Source: Nitrososphaeraceae archaeon
GTDB taxonomy: Archaea; Thermoproteota; Nitrososphaeria; Nitrososphaerales; Nitrososphaeraceae
Direction of reading: 5' to 3'
Assembly (NCBI GenBank): GCA_030038695.1
Contig: JASHSN010000210.1
Location: 1 to 5,981, forward strand
DNA length: 5,981 nt
Position 1 is the stretch's first letter; each line of letters opens with the position of its first letter. Below are positions 1 to 5,745 of this stretch, in pieces. Under the pieces are notes generated by a model. The model was given only the letters and a program-made list of their open reading frames with translations. It did not search any database and was not told the DNA's origin. The translations under genes and the position numbers were made by a program.

Positions 1-26
1 GTAACCTTCGGTATTCCTTTTTGTTG

Positions 27-455
27 TTAGTATTCCTCATAAATCCTTTTAATTTGTTCTTCTGTACTATGGTAAGTTTGAGTCTGGAAGGATGATTCAC
101 AGAATGAGAATATCTCCTTTGCTAAGCTTTAACTATTTCTGAATCTAGGTTATGTAACGAACAAATAACGACATAAATTCAGACACTTCACTTATGACAA
201 CGACATTAAACGCCCTTACCAAAAAATGTTGCTCCTCTAGCTCGCTATTTCTACTTTGTTCAAATTTGATTCCTATGCCTTACCTTATTTAGATGACGTA
301 AACATTCTCTTATTCTGTTGATAATAATATTTTAGAACTCTTGCATTTCTTCCTATAATCCGACCCACACCAATGATTAGAAGCAAGTCAAAACATGCGA
401 GTATTTCTACCACCCAAACGAGTGGACTGGATTGCGGCAAATACGCAGGAGTGAC
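27..455 (-). pseudogene. possible decayed gene with several frameshifts
   Basis: No intact gene is visible in the first 480 bases. Read on the minus strand, four open segments follow one another almost without gaps but in different frames: 455-285, 279-145, a short piece reading NLDSEIVKA after 145, and 128-27. The first has a hydrophobic stretch (ILACFDLLLIIGVG) followed by basic residues, like a membrane helix with a cytoplasmic positive flank. The last ends in a charged helix-like tail (STEEQIKRIYEEY) before TAA. Joining them needs about three frameshifts and has no clear start codon. I do not recognise the family. Short open stretches also arise by chance in AT-rich DNA, so this is a weak call. 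Confidence 0.22.
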
Positions 456-488
456 CTAAATGTCAAGTAACGTACTAGCTATAATTCT

Positions 489-517
489 CCTGTGCGCGTC
501 TCGTACCGATGCACAGG
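489..517. repeat. inverted repeat, 7-bp arms
   Basis: CCTGTGC at 489-495 and GCACAGG at 511-517 are perfect inverted arms around a 15-base spacer. A second small dyad, AGGG-TTAAG-CCCT, begins inside the right arm at about 514-526. There is no T-tract on either side, so a terminator is not supported. It lies between the possible decayed gene and the zinc-finger gene. It could be an RNA hairpin or a protein-binding site. Confidence 0.35.
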
Positions 518-539
518 GTTAAGCCCTTTGATTTCGTAC

Positions 540-553
540 GTATACAGGTATAC
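540..553. promoter_or_regulatory. GTATAC double site
   Basis: GTATACAGGTATAC holds two copies of the self-complementary hexamer GTATAC, separated by AG. It lies about 110 bases upstream of the zinc-finger start. Two palindromic half-sites on nearly the same face of the helix suit a dimeric regulator, but no regulator is known for it and the arrangement could be chance. Confidence 0.22.
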
Positions 554-632
554 ACTTCATTTCGTGACAAATAAGAAAATAAAGTAATTATTGATATTAA
601 AACTCATTTTAGGTTACTCATACAAAGATTGC

Positions 633-640
633 TTTAACTA
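633..640 (+). promoter_or_regulatory. probable TATA box for the zinc-finger gene
   Basis: TTTAACTA resembles the archaeal box A and is centred about 26 bases before the ATG at 663, the spacing expected for a leaderless transcript. No Shine-Dalgarno motif precedes the ATG. A second AT-rich stretch at 645-652 (TTATAATA) is too close to the start to serve in that role. Confidence 0.35.
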
Positions 641-662
641 ATTCTTATAATAATAGCTATCT

Positions 663-812
663 ATGTTTGGAAAAGCGAAGTGCAAGTTATGCGGCGATGA
701 GGTTAGGTTTGCATTAAGACATTTAAAACAAAAGCATTCGGAAGTATTGAGCGATAAAGATGTTGCTAAACTTAATATGGCGAGAGTAATGGAAAAATAT
801 TTTGATTTATGA
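663..812 (+). CDS. small C2H2 zinc-finger protein (49 aa)
   Basis: This 49-residue protein is built around one C2H2 finger. The ligands are Cys7, Cys10, His20 and His25, giving C-x2-C-x9-H-x4-H (core CKLCGDEVRFALRHLKQKH). The nine-residue loop is shorter than the classical twelve and is closer to the spacing of bacterial Ros/MucR-type fingers. A charged helical tail follows (VAKLNMARVMEKYF). Known small archaeal fingers of this type are thought to bind nucleic acid or protein partners. The target here is unknown. The start is firm: an in-frame TAG lies three codons upstream. It is transcribed in the same direction as the zinc-finger flavoprotein, but the 272-base gap and separate promoter boxes argue against a tight operon. 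A minus-strand frame over the same bases is a shadow. Confidence 0.72.
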   Translation: MFGKAKCKLCGDEVRFALRHLKQKHSEVLSDKDVAKLNMARVMEKYFDL

Positions 813-1044
813 TTCTTCTCCAGCGCAATAAAAACAAACAAACGGTAACCAATTTCAATTGTCTTTCTGCTTTGCCCATCTTGTCTAACTAAGGTTTAGG
901 AAAATGTGCAGCAAGATCTACATATTTTTCGTTTGCGCGTTCGTGGACTGTTGATCTGAAACACCGCAAGATTCGTGTTAATATATGCACCTCGGCGAAG
1001 GAGCAACAGACAACACTTACCAAAGCACCAAAGCAGATAAGATC

Positions 1045-1054
1045 TTTTTAAATT
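1045..1054 (+). promoter_or_regulatory. probable TATA box for the fusion flavoprotein gene
   Basis: TTTTTAAATT is a good match to the archaeal box A. Its centre lies about 25 bases before the ATG at 1074 and 36 bases before the gene start at 1085. The transcript would therefore begin at or just after 1074, leaving a leader of about ten bases. The remainder of the 272-base spacer after the zinc-finger gene shows nothing else I can support. Confidence 0.4.
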
Positions 1055-1073
1055 CCTTTGAAACCATAGAAAT

Positions 1074-1085
1074 ATGAATAGGTAA
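1074..1085 (+). other. three-codon upstream ORF overlapping the gene start
   Basis: ATG AAT AGG TAA encodes Met-Asn-Arg-stop. Its stop shares the A at 1085 with the start codon of the flavoprotein gene (TAATG). The mini-ORF begins where the transcript is predicted to start from the box at 1045-1054. Ribosomes beginning on it would terminate exactly on the main start codon, so it could act in reinitiation or coupling. It may equally be coincidental. Confidence 0.2.
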
Positions 1086-3133
1086 TGAAGTTGAATTGGC
1101 GTCTAGGTCAGGAACGACAACATCATCATAAGATTCGAAGTCAAGAGGCTAGAATAGATTTTTCATTCAAAAGAGAGGTGTTCTTTATTGTTGTTGGAGG
1201 TTTCGTAGGGGCATTGGTCATGGCAATTCCTATGACGTTCTTTTCTCCGGGAAGGTCTTACGGATACGACATTACTTGGATAGTATTCGGATATATAGTT
1301 GGTGTAAATCACCCCCTCATGTCCACTATTATTGCTGGAATAATGATTCATATAATAACTGGGATCTCAATCGGCATAGTATCAGGAGTATTTCTTTATA
1401 AGACAAATATATTGAATATAAGTAAACCATCAAATGGTTTCTATTATGGACTCTTTACAGGCACCCTTGTTTACCTGATCTTTGCTATTCCCGTAGAACA
1501 ATTTGTGTTGAATCCAGAGTTTAAGATCGCTTTATCAGGCATTACTAGTAGTATTAGACATATACATACACATACGACTGTTGAAATATATTCAACAATC
1601 TTTTCTGTTGTAATTAATCTTCTATTTGGAATTACATTAGGTTTGTTTTCATCTCTATTGTCGATAAAGTTTGGCGCTAGATATAGATGTCCTCAAGACT
1701 GCGATATTTCATTTTCGCGGATTGACACTCTTCAGAACCATTTGCAATTTGTCCATGGGAACAAACCAGTGAATAGAAAAAGAATAGTAATTTTAGGAGG
1801 AGGGTTTGCAGGTGTAGCTGTATTGAATATGCTACAAGATAGGTTTCAAACTGATGTAAGTGTTGATATTACAATGATAAGCAAAGACAATTATTTACTT
1901 TTTACGCCAATGCTTCACGAAATAGCGTCTGGTATGATTGAAACAAGACATATAGTGACACCAATTAGAACTTTTTGCAAGCGATCACGATTTTATTGCG
2001 CTGAAGCGGAAAGTATTGATCTGAAAGACAAGACTATTAAAATCAGATCTTCGGTAACACCAATATTACATAATTCGCAGAATCCAATAAAGCCTATGGA
2101 AAGAAATGACATATCGTTATATTATGATTATCTCGTTATAGCGGTAGGAAGCGAAACTAGATTCTTTGGAATGTCAGATGTTCAACGACATGCGTTCACT
2201 ATAAAGACCCTGAACGATGCAATAAGACTTAGGAATCACATCATATATCTTCTTGAACAAGCAGATCAATTACTGCCTGAATCTAATCATGATTATAATA
2301 TGTTCATTCAATCGCAGAAAGAGATTTTAACGTTTGTAATAGTCGGTGGAGGCTTTGCAGGAGTAGAAACAGCAGGCGAATTGAATGACTTTATCAGAGA
2401 TTCTATAAATGACTATTACCATAACGTAGATAAGAGCAACATCAAAATTGTAATTGTTCAATCGGGTAACAGACTTCTGCCAGAAATGAGCGAAGAATTA
2501 GCACAATTTGCATTGGAGAACTTACGCAAAAGCGGAGTGGAAATTATTCTCAATAGTCGAGTGGTAGGAGCTAGTGAACATAATGTCAAGTTGAAGGATG
2601 GCAATGTAATTCCGACAAACACAATAATATGGTCAGGGGGTGTAGCCCCAGCTTCCATAGTCTCGAACCTAGCGTGTACTCACGATAGCAAAAGTGGAAG
2701 AATCCTTGTAGATAAATATTTAGAAGTACCTGATTACGAGGGGGTGTTTGCTATTGGCGATTGCGCGCTTATAATCGATCCTAACACAGGTAATCCGTAT
2801 CCGCCTACAGCACAACATGCTATAAGAGAAGGTTCAACGGTAGCAAAAAATATCATTGCTGAAATAGAAAAAAAATCTGATAAGAAAGAAGTGTTTGATT
2901 ACAAGACAAAAGGAATGATGGCTAGCATAGGAAAGCGTACAGGTGTGGGTAATTTAGTAGGAATACAAGTTCATGGTTTTCTCGCATGGTGGATATGGCG
3001 TAACTATTATCTAGCAAATCTTCCAACATTACACAAGAAGATAAGGGTACTCGTGGATTGGATAATAGATATATTCTTCAGAAGAGATGTGACAATGCTT
3101 AAAACATTTTCTGAAGAACAACGAAGGATTTGA
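1085..3133 (+). CDS. membrane domain-zinc finger-type II NADH dehydrogenase-like fusion (682 aa)
   Basis: The protein has three parts. Residues about 30-195 hold four or five membrane helices (roughly 32-52, 64-75, 79-104, 119-142, 168-194). A His-rich stretch (RHIHTH, 158-163) sits before the last helix. Residues 202-224 form a C2H2 finger: Cys202, Cys206, His219, His224 (C-x3-C-x12-H-x4-H). Residues 233-682 are an NDH-2-like flavoprotein: FAD Rossmann motif GGGFAG (238-243), FTPMLHEIASGMIETRH (273-289), NAD(P)H Rossmann motif GGGFAGVE (421-428), FAD-ribityl motif FAIGDC (555-560), and the AQHAIREG segment (576-583) at the expected quinone site. The tail (about 632-668, WWIWRNYYLANLP onward) matches the amphipathic membrane anchor of NDH-2. 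The expected reaction is NAD(P)H oxidation with electrons passed to quinone on the cytoplasmic membrane face. Gln459 stands where strict NADH enzymes usually carry Glu. At 682 residues it is far longer than the usual 400-450. An in-frame TAG two codons upstream fixes the start. Confidence 0.9.
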   Translation: MKLNWRLGQERQHHHKIRSQEARIDFSFKREVFFIVVGGFVGALVMAIPMTFFSPGRSYGYDITWIVFGYIVGVNHPLMSTIIAGIMIHIITGISIGIVSGVFLYKTNILNISKPSNGFYYGLFTGTLVYLIFAIPVEQFVLNPEFKIALSGITSSIRHIHTHTTVEIYSTIFSVVINLLFGITLGLFSSLLSIKFGARYRCPQDCDISFSRIDTLQNHLQFVHGNKPVNRKRIVILGGGFAGVAVLNMLQDRFQTDVSVDITMISKDNYLLFTPMLHEIASGMIETRHIVTPIRTFCKRSRFYCAEAESIDLKDKTIKIRSSVTPILHNSQNPIKPMERNDISLYYDYLVIAVGSETRFFGMSDVQRHAFTIKTLNDAIRLRNHIIYLLEQADQLLPESNHDYNMFIQSQKEILTFVIVGGGFAGVETAGELNDFIRDSINDYYHNVDKSNIKIVIVQSGNRLLPEMSEELAQFALENLRKSGVEIILNSRVVGASEHNVKLKDGNVIPTNTIIWSGGVAPASIVSNLACTHDSKSGRILVDKYLEVPDYEGVFAIGDCALIIDPNTGNPYPPTAQHAIREGSTVAKNIIAEIEKKSDKKEVFDYKTKGMMASIGKRTGVGNLVGIQVHGFLAWWIWRNYYLANLPTLHKKIRVLVDWIIDIFFRRDVTMLKTFSEEQRRI

Positions 3134-3366
3134 GGTGGCAGGAATTGTAAGGCAGGTCTATGCGATTAGGAAAGATATTCAGGAAAGTAATGGTCCCTCT
3201 AGATTTAAATTTAGAACTATTGTATAGCAAAAAGTCACACAACTTTACATTGTAATGCATTTCCTGTTGCCATGGCTGAGTCTGTGTTTTGGTGTTAAGA
3301 ATACCATAATGACCAGAGCCTCTATGTATTTTGTGTTCAACATTCTCTTGTGAGAATACTAAATGA

Positions 3367-3567
3367 AAAGCTGCCTTATGCAAAGATAGGAACAGCAATC
3401 AAGGTCAGTTATTCACTGTAGGGGGATCCGGAACTTCTAAAGGCACTACACTTATGGGAATTATGTGTGTTCACTTTGATATCGGATCTGAAGTATTATA
3501 GTTCGTTCAGACCCGAAACCTTACAGCAGTGCTGTCCTCTTTCTGTTGCATCGCCTTAACAATATAA
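3367..3567 (+). pseudogene. possible KaiC/RecA-like ATPase remnant
   Basis: This frame runs from a TGA at 3364 to a TAA at 3565, with one internal TAG at 3499. Before the TAG it reads QLFTVGGSGTSKGTTLM, then IMCVHFDIGSEVL. That resembles the P-loop region of KaiC-type ATPases (GGSGTGKTTL, then a helix ending in G-x-x-VLYF). Gly is replaced by Ser before the Lys, and a Gly is inserted after it, so it could not act as a normal Walker A. It has no start codon or conserved upstream domain. A short P-loop-like string can arise by chance. Confidence 0.2.
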
Positions 3568-3781
3568 ACGTGTAGTGATAAATGTTGATGAGAAAAAGGA
3601 AAACATGATTCTTTGTGGCCCTAGTGCAATTCCCACTACGTATTTTGTAGCTAAGTAACGTACAAGTACATCTTTACACACAAAGGTATTTTAACCACCA
3701 GGAGCTATGAGCATTAACAAGGACACTATTTTCTGAAGCATCTCAGGATAGTTAGTTAATTACGTCAAACGGCATCACTTT

Positions 3782-3904
3782 ATGTCAAGTTACATAAACA
3801 GTTATAGACCAACTAAGCTTTGTGGCACAAAAATGGGTGATATGCTGCAAGATTTTAGTGGTATGACGATAACGTTATTTGTTTTGTATCACGTTGGTAG
3901 CTGA
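3782..3904 (+). CDS. hypothetical 40-residue ORF
   Basis: This short ATG frame encodes 40 residues with a hydrophobic end (MTITLFVLYHVGS). An AT-rich TTAATTA at 3755-3761 lies about 24 bases upstream, which could serve as a box A for a leaderless message. I recognise no family. A frame this short is common by chance in AT-rich DNA, so it is listed only as a candidate. Confidence 0.13.
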   Translation: MSSYINSYRPTKLCGTKMGDMLQDFSGMTITLFVLYHVGS

Positions 3905-3979
3905 TTTGTGCAGTATTAGTAGCTAGATCAGCGCCGCGGGGTAGCAGTATAAAGCAGTGTGCTTATACGTTATTTGGCT

Positions 3980-4096
3980 ATGGATTACATAGTATCGGAC
4001 AAGAAAGATGGCCTACAACATGAAAGAAAAACTACGTTATTTAGCTATAATAAAGGCTCTAATCGACTACATAACAGTGAGATAACTTCCGTATAA
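3980..4096 (+). CDS. hypothetical 38-residue ORF
   Basis: This ATG frame encodes a hydrophilic, basic peptide of 38 residues (begins MDYIVSDKKDGLQHERK). A clear TATAAA lies at 3949-3954, about 29 bases before the ATG, the distance expected for a leaderless archaeal message. No domain is recognisable, and the length alone gives little support. Confidence 0.2.
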   Translation: MDYIVSDKKDGLQHERKTTLFSYNKGSNRLHNSEITSV

Positions 4097-4139
4097 AGCA
4101 ATAATCATATACATAACTAACGTCTAGCGCGATAATCAA

Positions 4140-4156
4140 AACTGCAGATAGCAGTT
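4140..4156 (-). terminator. possible hairpin terminator of the 47-residue ORF
   Basis: On the minus strand AACTGC-TATCT-GCAGTT forms a 6-bp stem with a 5-base loop, and its right arm runs into TTTT. It overlaps the stop codon (4155-4157) of the small minus-strand gene, where an end-of-transcript signal would be expected. Archaeal termination relies mainly on T-tracts, and this one is short. Confidence 0.3.
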
Positions 4157-4298
4157 ACATAAACTTCGTGTTTAGGTAACTATCATGATTCTCTTCATTA
4201 GCTATATCTAACCCTTCTTTTTGCATCTCTGTAGCTATGAACTGGACGAATTCAATTTCGTTATCATAGCTGAAATGTCTACTATCAGTATTATTCAT
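4155..4298 (-). CDS. hypothetical small acidic protein (47 aa)
   Basis: This 47-residue frame starts at an ATG (4298-4296) and ends at TAA. The product is acidic and polar with no membrane segment: MNNTDSRHFSYDNEIEF, then a helix-like VQFIATEMQKEGLDIANEE, then a polar tail. I recognise no family. Support comes from context. It is divergent from the AlbA_2 gene across 52 bases. An AT-rich box at 4317-4330 lies about 25 bases upstream of its ATG, and a hairpin with a T-run sits at its 3' end. The nearest in-frame upstream stop (TGA, about twelve codons before) leaves this as the first ATG. It could be a partner or antidote-like protein for its neighbour, but that is speculation. Confidence 0.38.
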   Translation of the reverse strand: MNNTDSRHFSYDNEIEFVQFIATEMQKEGLDIANEENHDSYLNTKFM

Positions 4299-4316
4299 GT
4301 CATACTGATGCCTGGA

Positions 4317-4330
4317 ATAAATAAAATAAC
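4317..4330. promoter_or_regulatory. shared divergent promoter element
   Basis: The AT-only run AATAAATAAAATAA lies in the 52-base gap between the two divergent starts. Its centre is about 27 bases before the AlbA_2 ATG at 4351 and about 25 bases before the 47-residue ORF's ATG at 4298. It could therefore serve as a TATA element in both directions. No Shine-Dalgarno motif precedes either start. One inverted copy of ACGTTATTT overlaps it. Confidence 0.4.
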
Positions 4331-4350
4331 GTCAAATTAGCTGTATCACT

Positions 4351-5289
4351 ATGTTACCTTCGATACCCGGTACACTAGAAGACTGGAACATTCAGGTAAT
4401 TGATGACCTCTTGCCGATATTGTCGATCGAAAGTGAGACCTTCGACTTTAAAGGACACGATTTCAGTAAAAGAAGTGATGAACTTTACTGTGATCTTTGT
4501 GCAATGGCGAACACGTCTGGAGGATATATAGTTCTAGGTGTAGACGAAGTGAAAGCATCTGATGGTAAAATTATAAGATTTATCAAAAGAGGCTTTGAAC
4601 GCGGTGAGGAGGAAAAGATAAATCAAACAATAGCAAACAACATGTACAGTGTTGATCCGACACCAAATATTGGACAGCCATGGATGGTTTATGAAGAGGA
4701 TAAAAAGTATTTCTATCCAGTCATAAGAGTGAATTCAGTCGACCGTTGGAAACCATATTTCACCAAAACTCGTTGTCAATGTTATGTTAGGGTCGGAAAT
4801 ACGTCTAAACCAGCAGGCAGAACAATCGTACTTAACCTACTCAGTGATTTCGAAGAAAGAAAGATGAGTATAATAAGACTTCGTCTAGCCACCAATTTGG
4901 TAAAAGAATCACTTATGTTTACAAGTAGCGAACTAGAATCAGTCCACCCATCCGGAATCACGAAAATTACACCTGTTGATTTAAATATATTCAGAGAATC
5001 AATCTCTTCCGCCGAATGGCTACTCTCGGACCACAACCAAATGGGTGGACACATCAATAACAAATTTGATTCATATCAGAGTGGGATCTATTATAATTTA
5101 AGAAAGCTGGAATCTCTAAATCTCTACATTTATGCTTATAATAATGAGACACGTGAAGATAGGAAAAGTCAAATTAAACAATATCTATGTGACAAACAGT
5201 TTTGGTGTCCAAACCGGCAAGGGAGTAATGATATGTTATCGTTCTTGGATGGGATCAGTAATATTGCAAATGAGTTTCTTTCAAAGTAA
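4351..5289 (+). CDS. AlbA_2 (Schlafen-type) domain protein, 312 aa
   Basis: Residues about 20-165 show the AlbA_2 domain shared with Schlafen proteins and with prokaryotic predicted transcriptional regulators. The markers are IESETFDFK (26-34), CAMANTSGGYIVLGVDE (50-66) and CYVRVGNTSKPA (144-155). Family members are nucleic-acid-binding regulators, or in eukaryotic Schlafens RNA nucleases. Glu27, Asp32 and Asp65 fall roughly where Schlafen nucleases carry acidic catalytic residues, but this is my alignment by eye. Residues 170-312 are a mostly helical tail I cannot assign. It is not the ATP-binding or winged-helix tail common in this family. An in-frame TAA at 4328-4330 makes 4351 the first ATG. 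There is no ribosome-binding site, which fits a leaderless message. It is divergent from a 47-residue ORF and convergent with the gene at 5352-5648. Confidence 0.85.
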   Translation: MLPSIPGTLEDWNIQVIDDLLPILSIESETFDFKGHDFSKRSDELYCDLCAMANTSGGYIVLGVDEVKASDGKIIRFIKRGFERGEEEKINQTIANNMYSVDPTPNIGQPWMVYEEDKKYFYPVIRVNSVDRWKPYFTKTRCQCYVRVGNTSKPAGRTIVLNLLSDFEERKMSIIRLRLATNLVKESLMFTSSELESVHPSGITKITPVDLNIFRESISSAEWLLSDHNQMGGHINNKFDSYQSGIYYNLRKLESLNLYIYAYNNETREDRKSQIKQYLCDKQFWCPNRQGSNDMLSFLDGISNIANEFLSK

Positions 5290-5351
5290 TAGGGAAAGAA
5301 TGAGAAGCCGGTTAATTTCGGTAATACTTTCGTAGCACTATTTAATTTTAG

Positions 5352-5648
5352 CTAATTTGAATAATATTTTTTTACTAATTCGTCTTTAGACAACACTCTA
5401 CGATCGCTACCCGCATCAAAGATCGTACTTGTTCCCCTCTGGGCGTTACATTCGTTCTGGTAGTCGGTTATAGCTTGAATTATCCGTTCTATAATGATGG
5501 GGATTATAGTCGAAGTATGGGAGATAAGTGTCTCGCTTGACAAACCCTCCTTCTCAATGACAGTAGCCGCCGCTTCTTTCACGTCTTCTGTAGTGGTTAT
5601 CATGTAAGGATAACCAGGATCATGGTTCAGAACAAGACAATCTTTCAA
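5352..5648 (-). CDS. hypothetical protein, TTG start, possibly 5'-truncated (98 aa)
   Basis: I do not recognise this protein. It has a plausible composition: an N-terminal part with NHDPGYPYMI, a helix-like stretch VKEAAATVIEKEGLSSETLI, an aliphatic amphipathic helix (IIPIIIERIIQAITDYQ, about 48-64) and a charged end (LSKDELVKKYYSN). The only usual start codon in frame is TTG at 5648. The frame stays open, with protein-like content, up to 5759, where a TAA formed at an inverted repeat closes it. So either TTG is the true start, or the gene is a 5'-damaged remnant of something longer. It converges on the AlbA_2 gene with 62 bases between stops. Confidence 0.42.
   Translation of the reverse strand: MKDCLVLNHDPGYPYMITTTEDVKEAAATVIEKEGLSSETLISHTSTIIPIIIERIIQAITDYQNECNAQRGTSTIFDAGSDRRVLSKDELVKKYYSN
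5367..5373 (+). terminator. T-tract, possible terminator of the AlbA_2 gene
   Basis: Seven consecutive T residues lie 78 bases after the AlbA_2 stop in an AT-rich stretch. Archaeal RNA polymerase stops at such oligo-T runs without needing a hairpin. The run also encodes lysine codons at the end of the convergent minus-strand ORF, so the two 3' ends would overlap. Confidence 0.35.
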
Positions 5649-5745
5649 GTCTTCAAGGGTCGGAATAAACCAAGTTGAGATTTTTACACCGTAATATGAA
5701 GCTTCCGTGTATGGCCTTTTACGGTTATTAATCTCTGCGGAAAAG

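Larger units (their letters stand above)
3134..4154. other. 1-kb spacer without a clear gene
   Basis: No convincing long gene is visible on either strand. A 30-codon frame opens with GTG at 3135, one base after the stop of the flavoprotein gene, and ends at 3227. It could be a coupled micro-ORF or chance. Small dyads occur at 3342-3357 (ATTCTC-TTGT-GAGAAT) and 3523-3535 (ACAGCA-G-TGCTGT). A 99-codon minus-strand frame (3398-3099) starts at TTG, overlaps the end of the flavoprotein gene and looks spurious. The degenerate P-loop segment, short repeats and two small ORFs in this spacer are listed separately. Low coding density with many short frames suits a region of decayed genes. Confidence 0.5.
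3788..4164. repeat. direct repeat pair AGTTACATAAAC
   Basis: The 12-mer AGTTACATAAAC occurs at 3788-3799 and again at 4153-4164. The second copy covers the last codons and stop of the 47-residue minus-strand ORF. The flanks do not match well, so there is no sign of a larger duplicated unit. Confidence 0.35.
3872..4332. repeat. dispersed ACGTTATTT motif, four copies
   Basis: ACGTTATTT occurs at 3872-3880, 3967-3975 and 4034-4042 on the plus strand. It occurs inverted (AAATAACGT) at 4324-4332, where it overlaps the shared promoter region of the two divergent genes. The copies at 3967 and 4034 extend to TACGTTATTT-x-GCTAT. Four copies of a nonamer in 460 bases is more than expected by chance, and may mark binding sites or remnants of duplication. 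Confidence 0.35.

Noticed and set aside
638..841. 67-codon minus-strand frame
   Set aside because: It is the antisense shadow of the zinc-finger gene, whose Cys/His pattern supports the plus strand.
985..1077. 30-residue ORF before the flavoprotein gene
   Set aside because: It has an ATG and ends at the mini-ORF's ATGA, but no TATA-like box or recognisable content; its length is within chance.
2810..2834. AQHAIREG in place of the AQ-x-A-x-Q quinone motif as a loss-of-function sign
   Set aside because: From memory, similar TAQHA forms occur in a wide subfamily of NDH-2-like flavoproteins, so it is likely a subfamily trait and not damage.
3099..3398. 99-codon minus-strand frame
   Set aside because: It starts at TTG, overlaps the end of the flavoprotein gene, has no recognisable motif and no promoter box at a suitable distance.
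3582..3620. possible C/D box RNA from TGATGA near 3585
   Set aside because: No CTGA D box lies at a workable distance downstream and no terminal stem is visible.
3928..4000. GC-rich stretch that resembled the start of an archaeal tRNA
   Set aside because: No T-loop motif (GTTCAAAT type) or acceptor-stem pairing can be found downstream.
4782..5063. 93-codon minus-strand frame
   Set aside because: It lies wholly inside the AlbA_2 gene in antisense and shows no motif.
5132..5335. 67-codon plus-strand frame overlapping the AlbA_2 end
   Set aside because: It is an out-of-frame overlap with the AlbA_2 coding region and has no promoter or motif of its own.
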